NCBI GenBank assembly: GCA_949752795.1
Contig: CATKHW010000358.1
Location: 186,001 to 250,000 of the forward strand
Reading direction: 5' to 3'
Length of the DNA: 64,000 bases
DNA from: Hyperoodon ampullatus
Lineage: Eukaryota > Chordata > Mammalia > Artiodactyla > Ziphiidae
The notes beneath the pieces are model-generated. The model saw only the letters and a program-made list of their open reading frames with translations. It was not told the DNA's origin and made no database searches. Shown piece by piece: positions 24,776 to 38,684 of this stretch; position 1 is the stretch's first letter, and every line of letters starts with the position of its first letter. The translations under genes and the position numbers were made by a program.

Positions 24776-26514
24776 CTGGGAAATTCTTTACAATTCCTTC
24801 AGGGTCTCTGATGAAGGCTGGAATGACCCTATCTACAACGACAGCTGGATGTGGCATAAGGAGGGACACTTGGGACTGAGACGATTGGTGAGATTGGGTG
24901 AGCAAATGCAGACCCTTTAAAGCAATAATGCATGGCACCCATTCCATGGGTCCGAACTCTCCAGGTTGAAGGGAATATTACTACAGCTATAACATGTGCG
25001 GGAAACCTAGAGAACGGACACACTGTGAATACGAAAGGTTTCTAAAACTCAACGAATAGTCCCACCCCTGGTGCTCCGGTTTGACTTTCCGTCTGCTTTA
25101 CTATCAACCTCCCAACTTGGAGAGACAGCCCCTTTAACCTCTTGGTTCGCACAGGTTGCCAATTTGGCAGTGGATGAAAGGGAAGAGGGAGAACCAATGA
25201 GAGAGTAGCTGTTAGGCATTTGGATGGGCACATATCACTGTAATTTCCCGGCAGGAAGAAGAATTAACCAAATTCTCAGCCACCCACCGGGAACCAGTAT
25301 AGGTCCTGAACCAAAATTTTGGACTTGCGGTCAGCTCACCAAAAACGAGTTGAAAAATGGAGCTCAGGGGCACAGCAATTCACAAACTGGCCGAGTAATA
25401 AAGGACAACTATCGTCCAAAAATCTGTTGAGGGAAGGCAACGAGGCGGACTTGAAAGCGAGGCAGAATAGCAGGAAACAGATTTCAAGAGGTACGATGGA
25501 ATCGCCTTTAAAGCACAGGAAGAGGGGCACAACTTCGACAATGATGCACTTGGCCAAAAAGGGCGTATGCGTTTTCTCCTAATATATTCAGGAGAAAACA
25601 CATACGCCCTTTTTGGCCAAGCAAGCAAGCGGGCAATGCAAATCTGCACTACAAAGAAGTATCACTTCCCACCGGTCAAAAGGGACATCCACGAAATGTG
25701 TAAGAACAAGAAAGGCAAGACAGGCCCTGGAGAACAGGGAGCCTTGTTATGCTGATGGGCGGGATGTAAATTGCCAACTGCCTCTCTGGAGGAGTGCATT
25801 CTGTTCCCTAAAACAAGTAAAGAACAGAGCTACAGAGCCAAGGGCACTACCAGTCTAGGGAATATACCTTGGGAAAACTGAAAATCAATAAGACAGAGCC
25901 ACCCCAAAATTTAGGGCTGCACTGCATACAAGGACCTCAACTTGGATACACCTTAAGTATCCCAGAAAATATAAACATGGTTCAAAAAATTGTGGTACTT
26001 ACGTATGATGGAATATCCCTCAGCCATGAAATCAATGTCATAAGACCAGTAGCAGCAAAATGGGTGGATTCAGGTACGATGATTCTAAGTGAAATAAGTC
26101 ACACAGAAAAAGAAACTTATCATAAGATATCACTTATGAAGATCCTGTAAACATGGCTACACTTGAACTGAGTTAGGAAAGAGAACAGTGTCTCACATTT
26201 AGAAAACACTCTTATACCTGCTTAAGGGGGAAGGAGAGGTGGGGTGATGCATAAAACCAGAGTTTGATATAAGCACAGGTACCGTTCCAAAAACCAACTA
26301 TGGAATAGACAAGACCTACACCGTCCTCAGCAAAAGGGACTCAAAACCCCATATTTCCCGCAGAGGAAAATATCTGACTAGTAAGAATCTTAAAACCTAT
26401 GTATTGATATGTCTCCGTAAGGGAATCAAGTGTGTCTAGACTGGCATAAACATGGCAGCGAGAATCAGCTCAAACCCACTATAAAAAGGAATTTCAAAAA
26501 CAAAACAAAAAAAA
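24776..26514 (+). repeat. Satellite unit 15 (1,739 bp), damaged palindrome
   Basis: Palindrome 25549-25621, 73 bp, same form as units 12 and 14; ORF2 relic ends 26150. Private atccacgaaatg near 25688. Its 3' half has acgtatgatgg and an eight-A tail, as unit 12 does. Confidence 0.95.
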
Positions 26515-28253
26515 CTGGGAAATTCTTTACAATTCTTTAAGGGTCTCTGATGAAGGCTGGAATGACCCTATCTACAACGACAGCTGGATGTGGCATAAGG
26601 AGGGACACTTGGGACTGAGACGATTGGTGAGATTGGGTGAGCAAATGCAGACCCTTTAAAGCAATAATGCATGGCACCCATTCCATGGGTCCGAACTCTC
26701 CAGGTTGAAGGGAATATTACTACAGCTATAACATGTGCGGGAAACCTAGAGAACGGACACACTGTGAATACGAAAGGTTTCTAAAACTCAACGCATAGTC
26801 CCTCCCCTGGTGCTCCGGTTTGACTTTCCATCTGCTTTACTATCAACCTCCCAAATTGGAGAGACAGCCCCTTTAACCTCTTGGTTCGCACAGGTTGCCA
26901 ATTTGGCAGAGGATGAAAGGGAAGAGGGAGAACCAATGAGAGAGTAGCTGTTAGGCATTTGGACGGGCACATATCACTGTAATTTCCCGGCAGGAAGAAG
27001 AATTAACCAAATTCTCAGCCACCCACCGGGAACCAGTATAGGTCCTGAACCAAAATTTTGGACTTGCGGTCAGCTCACCAAAAACGAGTTGAAAAATGGA
27101 GCTCAGGGGCACAGCAATTCACAAACTGGCCGAGTAATAAAGGACAACTATCGTCCAAAAATCTGTTGAGGGAAGGCAACGAGGCGGACTTGAAAGCGAG
27201 GCAGAATAGCAGGAAACAGATTTCAAGAGGTACGTTGGAATCGCCTTTAAAGCACAGGAAGAGGGGCACAACTTCGACAATGATGCACTTGGCCAAAAAG
27301 GGCGTATGCGTTTTCTCCTGAATATATTCAGGAGAAAACGCATACGCCCTTTTTGGCCAAGCAAGCAAGCGGGCAATGCAAATCTGCACTACAAAGAAGT
27401 ATCACTTCCCACCGGTCAAAAGGGACATCCACAAAATGTGTAAGAACAAGAAAGGCAAGACAGGCCCTGGAGAACAGGGAGCCTTGTTATGCTGATGGGC
27501 GGGATGTAAATTGCCAACTGCCTCTCTGGAGGAGTGCATTCTGTTCCCTAAAACAAGTAAAGAACAGAGCTACAGAGCCAAGGGCACTACCAGTCTAGGG
27601 AATATACCTTGGGAAAACTGAAAATCAATAAGACAGAGCCACCCCAAAATTTAGGGCTGCACTGCATACAAGGACCTCAACTTGGATACACCTTAAGTAT
27701 CCCAGAAAATATAAACATGGTTCAAAAAATTGTGGTACTTACGTATGATGGAATATCCCTCAGCCATGAAATCAATGTCATAAGACCAGTAGCAGCAAAA
27801 TGGGTGGATTCAGGTACGATGATTCTAAGTGAAATAAGTCACACAGAAAAAGAAACTTATCATAAGATATCACTTATGAAGATCCTGTAAACATGGCTAC
27901 ACTTGAACTGAGTTAGGAAAGAGAACAGTGTCTCACATTTAGAAAACACTCTTATACCTGCTTAAGGGGGAAGGAGAGGTGGGGTGATGCATAAAACCAG
28001 AGTTTGATATAAGCACAGGTACCGTTCCAAAAACCAACTATGGAATAGACAAGACCTACACCGTCCTCAGCGAAAGGGACTCAAAACCCCATATTTCCCA
28101 CAGAGGAAAATATCTGACTAGTAAGAATCTTAAAACCTATGTATTGATATGTCTCCGTAAGGGAATCAAGTGTGTCTAGACTGGCATAAACATGGCAGCG
28201 AGAATCAGCTCAAACCCACTATAAAAAGGAATTTCAAAAACAAAACAAAAAAA
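26515..28253 (+). repeat. Satellite unit 16 (1,739 bp), mosaic
   Basis: Palindrome 27288-27361, perfect; ORF2 relic ends 27890. Starts like unit 13 (caattctttaaggg), then carries ctcccctggtgc and ctttccatctgc as in A-type units, then gtacgttgg as in B and C types. Private ctcccaaattgg near 26848. Confidence 0.95.
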
Positions 28254-29992
28254 CTGGGAAATTCTTTACAATTCCTTCAGGGTCTCTGATGAAGGCTGGA
28301 ATGACCCTATCTACAACGACAGCTGGATGTGGCATAAGGAGGGACACTTGGGACTGAGACGATTGGTGAGATTGGGTGAGCAAATGCAGACCCTTTAAAG
28401 CAATAATGCATGGCACCCATTCCATGGGTCCGAACTCTCCAGGTTGAAGGGAATATTACTACAGCTATAACATGTGCGGGAAACCTAGAGAACGGACACA
28501 CTGTGAATACGAAAGGTTTCTAAAACTCAACGCATAGTCCCTCCCCTGGTGCTCCGGTTTGACTTTCCATCTGCTTTACTATCAACCTCCCAACTTGGAG
28601 AGACAGCCCCTTTAACCTCTTGGTTCGCACAGGTTGCCAATTTGGCAGAGGATGAAAGGGAAGAGGGAGAACCAATGAGAGAGTAGCTGTTAGGCATTTG
28701 GACGGGCACATATCACTGTAATTTCCCGGCAGGAAGAAGAATTAACCAAATTCTCAGCCACCCACCGGGAACCAGTATAGGTCCTGAACCAAAATTTTGG
28801 ACTTGCGGTCAGCTCACCAAAAACGAGTTGAAAAATGGAGCTCAGGGGCACAGCAATTCACAAACTGGCCGAGTAATAAAGGACAACTATCGTCCAAAAA
28901 TCTGTTGAGGGAAGGCAACGAGGCGGACTTGAAAGCGAGGCAGAATAGCAGGAAACAGATTTCAAGAGGTACGATGGAATCGCCTTTAAAGCACAGGAAG
29001 AGGGGCACAACTTCGACAATGATGCACTTGGCCAAAAAGGGCGTATGCGTTTTCTCCTGAATATATTCAGGAGAAAACGCATACGCCCTTTTTGGCCAAG
29101 CAAGCAAGCGGGCAATGCAAATCTGCACTACAAAGAAGTATCACTTCCCACCGGTCAAAAGGGACATCCACAAAATGTGTAAGAACAAGAAAGGCAAGAC
29201 AGGCCCTGGAGAACAGGGAGCCTTGTTATGCTGATGGGCGGGATGTAAATTGCCAACTGCCTCTCTGGAGGAGTGCATTCTGTTCCCTAAAACAAGTAAA
29301 GAACAGAGCTACAGAGCCAAGGGCACTACCAGTCTAGGGAATATACCTTGGGAAAACTGAAAATCAATAAGACAGAGCCACCCCAAAATTTAGGGCTGCA
29401 CTGCATACAAGGACCTCAACTTGGATACACCTTAAGTATCCCAGAAAATATAAACATGGTTCAAAAAATTGTGGTACTTACGTACGATGGAATATCCCTC
29501 AGCCATGAAATCAATGTCATAAGACCAGTAGCAGCAAAATGGGTGTATTCAGGTACGATGATTCTAAGTGAAATAAGTCACACAGAAAAAGAAACTTATC
29601 ATAAGATATCACTTATGAAGATCCTGTAAACATGGCTACACTTGAACTGAGTTAGGAAAGAGAACAGTGTCTCACATTTAGAAAACACTCTTATACCTGC
29701 TTAAGGGGGAAGGAGAGGTGGGGTGATGCATAAAACCAGAGTTTGATATAAGCACAGGTACCGTTCCAAAAACCAACTATGGAATAGACAAGACCTACAC
29801 CGTCCTCAGCGAAAGGGACTCAAAACCCCATATTTCCCGCAGAGGAAAATATCTGACTAGTAAGAATCTTAAAACCTATGTATTGATATGTCTCCGTAAG
29901 GGAATCAAGTGTGTCTAGACTGGCATAAACATGGCAGCGAGAATCAGCTCAAACCCACTATAAAAAGGAATTTCAAAAACAAAACAAAAAAA
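28254..29992 (+). repeat. Satellite unit 17 (1,739 bp), type A
   Basis: Palindrome 29027-29100, perfect; ORF2 relic ends 29629. Type A markers: ctcccctggtgc with ctttccatctgc, gtacgatgg, and WVYS. First member of the duplicated A-B-C block. Confidence 0.95.
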
Positions 29993-31730
29993 CTGGGAAA
30001 TTCTTTACAATTCTTTCAGGGTCTCTGATGAAAGCTGGAATGACCCTATCTACAACGACAGGTGGATGTGGCATAAGGAGGGACACTTGGGATTGAGACG
30101 ATTGGTGAGATTGGGTGAGCAAATGCAGACCCTTTAAAGCAATAATGCATGGCACCCATTCCATGAGTCCGAACTCTCCAGGTTGAAGGGAATATTACTA
30201 CAGCTATAACATGTGCGGGAAACCTAGAGAACGGACACACTGTGAATACGAAAGGTTTCTAAAACTCAACGAATAGTCCCTCTCCTGGTGCTCCGGTTTG
30301 ACTTTCCGTCTGCTTTACTATCAACCTCCCAACTTGGAGAGACAGCCCCTTTAACCTCTTGGTTCGTACAGGTTGCCAATTTGGCAGAGGATGAAAGGGA
30401 AGAGGGAGAACCAATGAGAGAGTAGCTGTTAGGCATTTGGACGGTCACATATCACTGTAATTTCCCGGCAGGTAGAAGAATTAACCAAATTCTCAGCCAC
30501 CCACCGGGAACCAGTATAGGTCCTGAACCAAAATTTTGGACTTGCGGTCAGCTCACCAAAAACGAGTTGAAAAATGGAGCTCAGGGGCACAGCAATTCAC
30601 AAACTGGCCGAGTAATAAAGGACAACTATCTTCCAAAAATCTGTTGAGGGAAGGCAACGAGGCGGACTTGAAAGCGAGGCAGAATAGCAGGAAACAGATT
30701 TCAAGAGGTACGTTGGAATCGCCTTTAAAGCACAGGAAGAGGGGCACAACTTCGACAATGATGCACTTGGCCAAAAAGGGCGTATGCGTTTTCTCCTGAA
30801 TATATTCAGGAGAAAACGCATACGCCCTTTTTGGCCAAGCAAGCAAGCGGGCAATGCAAATCTGCACTACAAAGAAGTATCACTTCCCACCGGTCAAAAG
30901 GGACATCCACAAAATGTGTAAGAACAAGAAAGGCAAGACAGGCCCTGGAGAACAGGGAGCCTTGTTATGCTGATGGGCGGGATGTAAATTGCCAACTGCC
31001 TCTCTGGAGGAGTGCATTCTGTTCCCTAAAACAAGTAAAGAACAGAGCTACAGAGCCAAGGGCACTACCAGTCTAGGGAATATACCTTGGGAAAACTGAA
31101 AATCAATAAGACAGAGCCACCCCAAAATTTAGGGCTGCACTGCATACAAGGACCTCAACTTGGATACACCTTAAGTATCCCAGAAAATATAAACATGGTT
31201 CAAAAAATTGTGGTACTTACGTACGATGGAATATCCCTCAGCCATGAAATCAATGTCATAAGACCAGTAGCAGCAAAATGGGTGGATTCAGGTACGATGA
31301 TTCTAAGTGAAATAAGTCACACAGAAAAAGAAACTTATCATAAGATATCACTTATGAAGATCCTGTAAACATGGCTACACTTGAACTGAGTTAGGAAAGA
31401 GAACAGTGTCTCACATTTAGAAAACACTCTTATACCTGCTTAAGGGGGAAGCAGAGGTGGGGTGATGCATAAAACCAGAGTTTGATATAAGCACAGGTAC
31501 CATTCCAAAAACCAACTATGGAATAGACAAGACCTACACCATCCCAGCGAAAGGGACTCAAAAAACCATATTTCCCGCAGAGGAAAATATCTGACTAGTA
31601 AGAATCTTAAAACCTATGTATTGATATGTCTCCGTAAGGGAATCAAGTGTGTCTAGACTGGCATAAACATGGCAGCGAGAATCAGCTCAAACCCACTATA
31701 AAAAGGAATTTCAAAAACAAAACAAAAAAA
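29993..31730 (+). repeat. Satellite unit 18 (1,738 bp), type B
   Basis: Palindrome 30766-30839, perfect; ORF2 relic ends 31368. Type B markers: gggattgag, acgaatagtccctc, ggttcgtacagg, ggacggtcac. Shares attctttcaggg, acaggtgg, ggaagcagagg and accatcccagcg with unit 21. Private ccatgagtcc and atcttccaaa. Confidence 0.95.
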
Positions 31731-33469
31731 CTGGGAAATTCTTTGCAATTCCTTCAGGGTCTCTGATGAAAGCTGGAATGACCCTATCTACAACGACAGC
31801 TGGATGTGGCATAAGGAGGGACACTTGGGACTGAGACGATTGGTGAGATTGGGTGAGCAAATGCAGACCCTTTAAAGCAATAATGCATGGCACCCATTCC
31901 ATGGGTCCGAACTCTCCAGGTTGAAGGGAATATTACTACAGCTATAACATGTGCGGGAAACCTAGAGAACGGACACACTGTAAATACGAAAGGTTTCTAA
32001 AACTCAACGCATAGTCCCTCTCCTGGTGCTCCGGTTTGACTTTCCGTCTGCTTTACTATCAACCTCCCAACTTGGAGAGACAGCCCCTTTAACCTCTTGG
32101 TTCGCACAGGTTGCCAATTTGGCAGAGGATGAAAGGGAAGAGGGAGAACCAATGAGAGAGTAGCTGTTAGGCATTTGGACGGGCACATATCACTGTAATT
32201 TCCCGGCAGGAAGAAGAATTAACCAAATTCTCAGCCACCCACCGGGAACCAGTATAGGTCCTGAACCAAAATTTTGGACTTGCGGTCAGCTCACCAAAAA
32301 CGAGTTGAAAAATGGAGCTCAGGGGCACAGCAATTCACAAACTGGCCGAGTAATAAAGGACAACTATCGTCCAAAAATCTGTTGAGGGAAGGCAACGAGG
32401 CGGACTTGAAAGCGAGGCAGAATAGAAGGAAACAGATTTCAAGAGGTACGTTGGAATCGCCTTTAAAGCACAGGAAGAGGGGCACAACTTCGACAATGAT
32501 GCACTTGGCGAAAAGGGGCGTATGCGTTTTCTCCTGAATATATTCAGGAGAAAACGCATACGCCCTTTTTGGCCAAGCAAGCAAGCGGGCAATGCAAATC
32601 TGCACTACAAAGAAGTATCACTTCCCACCGGTCAAAAGGGACATCCACAAAATGTGTAAGAACAAGAAAGGCAAGACAGGCCCTGGAGAACAGGGAGCCT
32701 TGTTATGCTGATGGGCGGGATGTAAATTGCCAACTGCCTCTCTGGAGGAGTGCATTCTGTTCCCTAAAACAAGTAAAGAACAGAGCTACAGAGCCAAGGG
32801 CACTACCAGTCTAGGGAATATACCTTGGGAAAACTGAAAATCAATAAGACAGAGCCACCCCAAAATTTAGGGCTGCACTGCATACAAGGACCTCAACTTG
32901 GATACACCTTAAGTATCCCAGAAAATATAAACATGGTTCAAAAAATTGTGGTACTTACGTACGATGGAATATCCCTCAGCCATGAAATCAATGTCATAAG
33001 ACCAGTAGCAGCAAAATGGGTGGATTCAGGTACGATGATTCTAAGTGAAATAAGTCACACAGAAAAAGAAACTTATCATAAGATATCACTTATGAAGATC
33101 CTGTAAACATGGCTACACTTGAACTGAGTTAGGAAAGAGAACAGTGTCTCACATTTAGAAAACACTCTTATACCTGCTTAAGGGGGAAGGAGAGGTGGGG
33201 TGATGCATAAAACCAGAGTTTGATATAAGCACAGGTACCGTTCCAAAAACCAACTATGGAATAGACAAGACCTACACCGTCCTCAGCGAAAGGGACTCAA
33301 AACCCCATATTTCCCGCAGAGGAAAATATCTGACTAGTAAGAATCTTAAAACCTATGTATTGATATGTCTCCGTAAGGGAATCAAGTGTGTCTAGACTGG
33401 CATAAACATGGCAGCGAGAATCAGCTCAAACCCACTATAAAAAGGAATTTCAAAAACAAAACAAAAAAA
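31731..33469 (+). repeat. Satellite unit 19 (1,739 bp), type C
   Basis: Palindrome 32504-32577, left arm damaged (cttggcgaaaaggggcg); ORF2 relic ends 33106. Shares this and aatagaaggaaac with unit 22. Type C has ctctcctgg with the intact aacgcatag. Confidence 0.95.
32504..32577. repeat. Palindrome with altered left arm (also 37720-37793)
   Basis: The left arm reads cttggcgaaaaggggcg while the right arm is standard, giving two unpaired positions near the outer end of the stem. The same form occurs in units 19 and 22, 5,216 bp apart. Confidence 0.9.
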
Positions 33470-35208
33470 CTGGGAAATTCTTTGCAATTCCTTCAGGGTC
33501 TCTGATGAAAGCTGGAATGACCCTATCTACAACGACAGCTGGATGTGGCATAAGGAGGGACACTTGGGACTGAGACGATTGGTGAGATTGGGTGAGCAAA
33601 TGCAGACCCTTTAAAGCAATAATGCATGGCACCCATTCCATGGGTCCGAACTCTCCAGGTTGAAGGGAATATTACTACAGCTATAACATGTGCGGGAAAC
33701 CTAGAGAACGGACACACTGTGAATACGAAAGGTTTCTAAAACTCAACGCATAGTCCCTCCCCTGGTGCTCCGGTTTGACTTTCCATCTGCTTTACTATCA
33801 ACCTCCCAACTTGGAGAGACAGCCCCTTTAACCTCTTGGTTCGCACAGGTTGCCAATTTGGCAGAGGATGAAAGGGAAGAGGGAGAACCAATGAGAGAGT
33901 AGCTGTTAGGCATTTGGACGGGCACATATCACTGTAATTTCCCGGCAGGAAGAAGAATTAACCAAATTCTCAGCCACCCACCGGGAACCAGTATAGGTCC
34001 TGAACCAAAATTTTGGACTTGCGGTCAGCTCACCAAAAACGAGTTGAAAAATGGAGCTCAGGGGCACAGCAATTCACAAACTGGCCGAGTAATAAAGGAC
34101 AACTATCGTCCAAAAATCTGTTGAGGGAAGGCAACGAGGCGGACTTGAAAGCGAGGCAGAATAGCAGGAAACAGATTTCAAGAGGTACGATGGAATCGCC
34201 TTTAAAGCACAGGAAGAGGGGCACAACTTCGACAATGATGCACTTGGCCAAAAAGGGCGTATGCGTTTTCTCCTGAATATATTCAGGAGAAAACGCATAC
34301 GCCCTTTTTGGCCAAGCAAGCAAGCGGGCAATGCAAATCTGCACTACAAAGAAGTATCACTTCCCACCGGTCAAAAGGGACATCCACAAAATGTGTAAGA
34401 ACAAGAAAGGCAAGACAGGCCCTGGAGAACAGGGAGCCTTGTTATGCTGATGGGCGGGATGTAAATTGCCAACTGCCTCTCTGGAGGAGTGCATTCTGTT
34501 CCCTAAAACAAGTAAAGAACAGAGCTACAGAGCCAAGGGCACTACCAGTCTAGGGAATATACCTTGGGAAAACTGAAAATCAATAAGACAGAGCCACCCC
34601 AAAATTTAGGGCTGCACTGCATACAAGGACCTCAACTTGGATACACCTTAAGTATCCCAGAAAATATAAACATGGTTCAAAAAATTGTGGTACTTACGTA
34701 CGATGGAATATCCCTCAGCCATGAAATCAATGTCATAAGACCAGTAGCAGCAAAATGGGTGTATTCAGGTACGATGATTCTAAGTGAAATAAGTCACACA
34801 GAAAAAGAAACTTATCATAAGATATCACTTATGAAGATCCTGTAAACATGGCTACACTTGAACTGAGTTAGGAAAGAGAACAGTGTCTCACATTTAGAAA
34901 ACACTCTTATACCTGCTTAAGGGGGAAGGAGAGGTGGGGTGATGCATAAAACCAGAGTTTGATATAAGCACAGGTACCGTTCCAAAAACCAACTATGGAA
35001 TAGACAAGACCTACACCGTCCTCAGCGAAAGGGACTCAAAACCCCATATTTCCCGCAGAGGAAAATATCTGACTAGTAAGAATCTTAAAACCTATGTATT
35101 GATATGTCTCCGTAAGGGAATCAAGTGTGTCTAGACTGGCATAAACATGGCAGCGAGAATCAGCTCAAACCCACTATAAAAAGGAATTTCAAAAACAAAA
35201 CAAAAAAA
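33470..35208 (+). repeat. Satellite unit 20 (1,739 bp), type A
   Basis: Palindrome 34243-34316, perfect; ORF2 relic ends 34845. Matches unit 17 from about 33509 on, but opens with tttgcaattcc and gaaagctgg where unit 17 has tttacaattcc and gaaggctgg. Confidence 0.95.
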
Positions 35209-36946
35209 CTGGGAAATTCTTTACAATTCTTTCAGGGTCTCTGATGAAAGCTGGAATGACCCTATCTACAACGACAGGTGGATGTGGCATAAGGAGGGAC
35301 ACTTGGGATTGAGACGATTGGTGAGATTGGGTGAGCAAATGCAGACCCTTTAAAGCAATAATGCATGGCACCCATTCCATGGGTCCGAACTCTCCAGGTT
35401 GAAGGGAATATTACTACAGCTATAACATGTGCGGGAAACCTAGAGAACGGACACACTGTGAATACGAAAGGTTTCTAAAACTCAACGAATAGTCCCTCTC
35501 CTGGTGCTACGGTTTGACTTTCCGTCTGCTTTACTATCAACCTCCCAACTTGGAGAGACAGCCCCTTTAACCTCTTGGTTCGTACAGGTTGCCAATTTGG
35601 CAGAGGATGAAAGGGAAGAGGGAGAACCAATGAGAGAGTAGCTGTTAGGCATTTGGACGGTCACATATCACTGTAATTTCCCGGCAGGTAGAAGAATTAA
35701 CCAAATTCTCAGCCACCCACCGGGAACCAGTATAGGTCCTGAACCAAAATTTTGGACTTGCGGTCAGCTCACCAAAAACGAGTTGAAAAATGGAGCTCAG
35801 GGGCACAGCAATTCACAAACTGGCCGAGTAATAAAGGACAACTATCGTCCAAAAATCTGTTGAGGGAAGGCAACGAGGCGGACTTGAAAGCGAGGCAGAA
35901 TAGCAGGAAACAGATTTCAAGAGGTACGTTGGAATCGCCTTTAAAGCACAGGAAGAGGGGCACAACTTCGACAATGATGCACTTGGCCAAAAAGGGCGTA
36001 TGCGTTTTCTCCTGAATATATTCAGGAGAAAACGCATACGCCCTTTTTGGCCAAGCAAGCAAGCGGGCAATGCAAATCTGCACTACAAAGAAGTATCACT
36101 TCCCACCGGTCAAAAGGGACATCCACAAAATGTGTAAGAACAAGAAAGGCAAGACAGGCCCTGGAGAACAGGGAGCCTTGTTATGCTGATGGGCGGGATG
36201 TAAATTGCCAACTGCCTCTCTGGAGGAGTGCATTCTGTTCCCTAAAACAAGTAAAGAACAGAGCTACAGAGCCAAGGGCACTACCAGTCTAGGGAATATA
36301 CCTTGGGAAAACTGAAAATCAATAAGACAGAGCCACCCCAAAATTTAGGGCTGCACTGCATACAAGGACCTCAACTTGGATACACCTTAAGTATCCCAGA
36401 AAATATAAACATGGTTCAAAAAATTGTGGTACTTACGTACGATGGAATATCCCTCAGCCATGAAATCAATGTCATAAGACCAGTAGCAGCAAAATGGGTG
36501 GATTCAGGTACGATGATTCTAAGTGAAATAAGTCACACAGAAAAAGAAACTTATCATAAGATATCACTTATGAAGATCCTGTAAACATGGCTACACTTGA
36601 ACTGAGTTAGGAAAGAGAACAGTGTCTCACATTTAGAAAACACTCTTATACCTGCTTAAGGGGGAAGCAGAGGTGGGGTGATGCATAAAACCAGAGTTTG
36701 ATATAAGCACAGGTACCATTCCAAAAACCAACTATGGAATAGACAAGACCTACACCATCCCAGCGAAAGGGACTCAAAACCCCATATTTCCCGCAGAGGA
36801 AAATATCTGACTAGTAAGAATCTTAAAACCTATGTATTGATATGTCTCCGTAAGGGAATCAAGTGTGTCTAGACTGGCATAAACATGGCAGCGAGAATCA
36901 TCTCAAACCCACTATAAAAAGGAATTTCAAAAACAAAACAAAAAAA
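35209..36946 (+). repeat. Satellite unit 21 (1,738 bp), type B
   Basis: Palindrome 35982-36055, perfect; ORF2 relic ends 36584. Near-identical to unit 18 including the ggaagcagagg tail. Private ggtgctacgg near 35503 and gaatcatctc near 36895. Confidence 0.95.
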
Positions 36947-38684
36947 CTGGGAAATTCTTTGCAATTCCTTCAGGGTCTCTGATGAAAGCTGGAATGACCC
37001 TATCTACAACGACAGCTGGATGTGGCATAAGGAGGGACACTTGGGACTGAGACGATTGGTGAGATTGGGTGAGCAAATGCAGACCCTTTAAAGCAATAAT
37101 GCATGGCACCCATTCCATGGGTCCGAACTCTCCAGGTTGAAGGGAATATTACTACAGCTATAACATGTGCGGGAAACCTAGAGAACGGACACACTGTAAA
37201 TACGAAAGGTTTCTAAAACTCAACGCATAGTCCCTCTCCTGGTGCTCCGGTTTGACTTTCCGTCTGCTTTACTATCAACCTCCCAACTTGGAGAGACAGC
37301 CCCTTTAACCTCTTGGTTCGCACAGGTTGCCAATTTGGCAGAGGATGAAAGGGAAGAGGGAGAACCAATGAGAGAGTAGCTGTTAGGCATTTGGACGGGC
37401 ACATATCACTGTAATTTCCCGGCAGGAAGAAGAATTAACCAAATTCTCAGCCACCCACCGGGAACCAGTATAGGTCCTGAACCAAAATTTTGGACTTGCG
37501 GTCAGCTCACCAAAAACGAGTTGAAAAATGGAGCTCAGGGGCACAGCAATTCACAAACTGGCCGAGTAATAAAGGACAACTATCGTCCAAAAATCTGTTG
37601 AGGGAAGGCAACGAGGCGGACTTGAAAGCGAGGCAGAATAGAAGGAAACAGATTTCAAGAGGTACGTTGGAATCGCCTTTAAAGCACAGGAAGAGGGGCA
37701 CAACTTCGACAATGATGCACTTGGCGAAAAGGGGCGTATGCGTTTTCTCCTGAATATATTCAGGAGAAAACGCATACGCCCTTTTTGGCCAAGCAAGCAA
37801 GCGGGCAATGCAAATCTGCACTACAAAGAAGTATCACTTCCCACCGGTCAAAAGGGACATCCACAAAATGTGTAAGAACAAGAAAGGCAAGACAGGCCCT
37901 GGAGAACAGGGAGCCTTGTTATGCTGATGGGCGGGATGTAAATTGCCAACTGCCTCTCTGGAGGAGTGCATTCTGTTCCCTAAAACAAGTAAAGAACAGA
38001 GCTACAGAGCCAAGGGCACTACCAGCCTAGGGAATATACCTTGGGAAAACTGAAAATCAATAAGACAGAGCCACCCCAAAATTTAGGGCTGCACTGCATA
38101 CAAGGACCTCAACTTGGATACACCTTAAGTATCCCAGAAAATATAAACATGGTTCAAAAAATTGTGGTACTTACGTACGATGGAATATCCCTCAGCCATG
38201 AAATCAATGTCATAAGACCAGTAGCAGCAAAATGGGTGGATTCAGGTACGATGATTCTAAGTGAAATGAGTCACACAGAAAAAGAAACTTATCATAAGAT
38301 ATCACTTATGAAGATCCTGTAAACATGGCTACACTTGAACTGAGTTAGGAAAGAGAACAGTGTCTCACATTTAGAAAACACTCTTATACCTGCTTAAGGG
38401 GGAAGGAGAGGTGGGGTGATGCATAAAACAAGAGTTTGATATAAGCACAGGTACCGTTCCAAAAACCAACTATGGAATAGACAAGACCTACACCGTCCTC
38501 AGCGAAAGGGACTCAAAACCCCATATTTCCCGCAGAGGAAAATATCTGACTAGTAAGAATCTTAAAACCTATGTATTGATATGTCTCCGTAAGGGAATCA
38601 AGTGTGTCTAGACTGGCATAAACATGGCAGCGAGAATCAGCTCAAACCCACTATAAAAAGGAATTTCAAAAACAAAACAAAAAA
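36947..38684 (+). repeat. Satellite unit 22 (1,738 bp), type C
   Basis: Palindrome 37720-37793, left arm damaged as in unit 19; ORF2 relic ends 38322. Private gaaatgagtc near 38262 and ataaaacaagag near 38423; final A run reduced to six. Confidence 0.95.
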
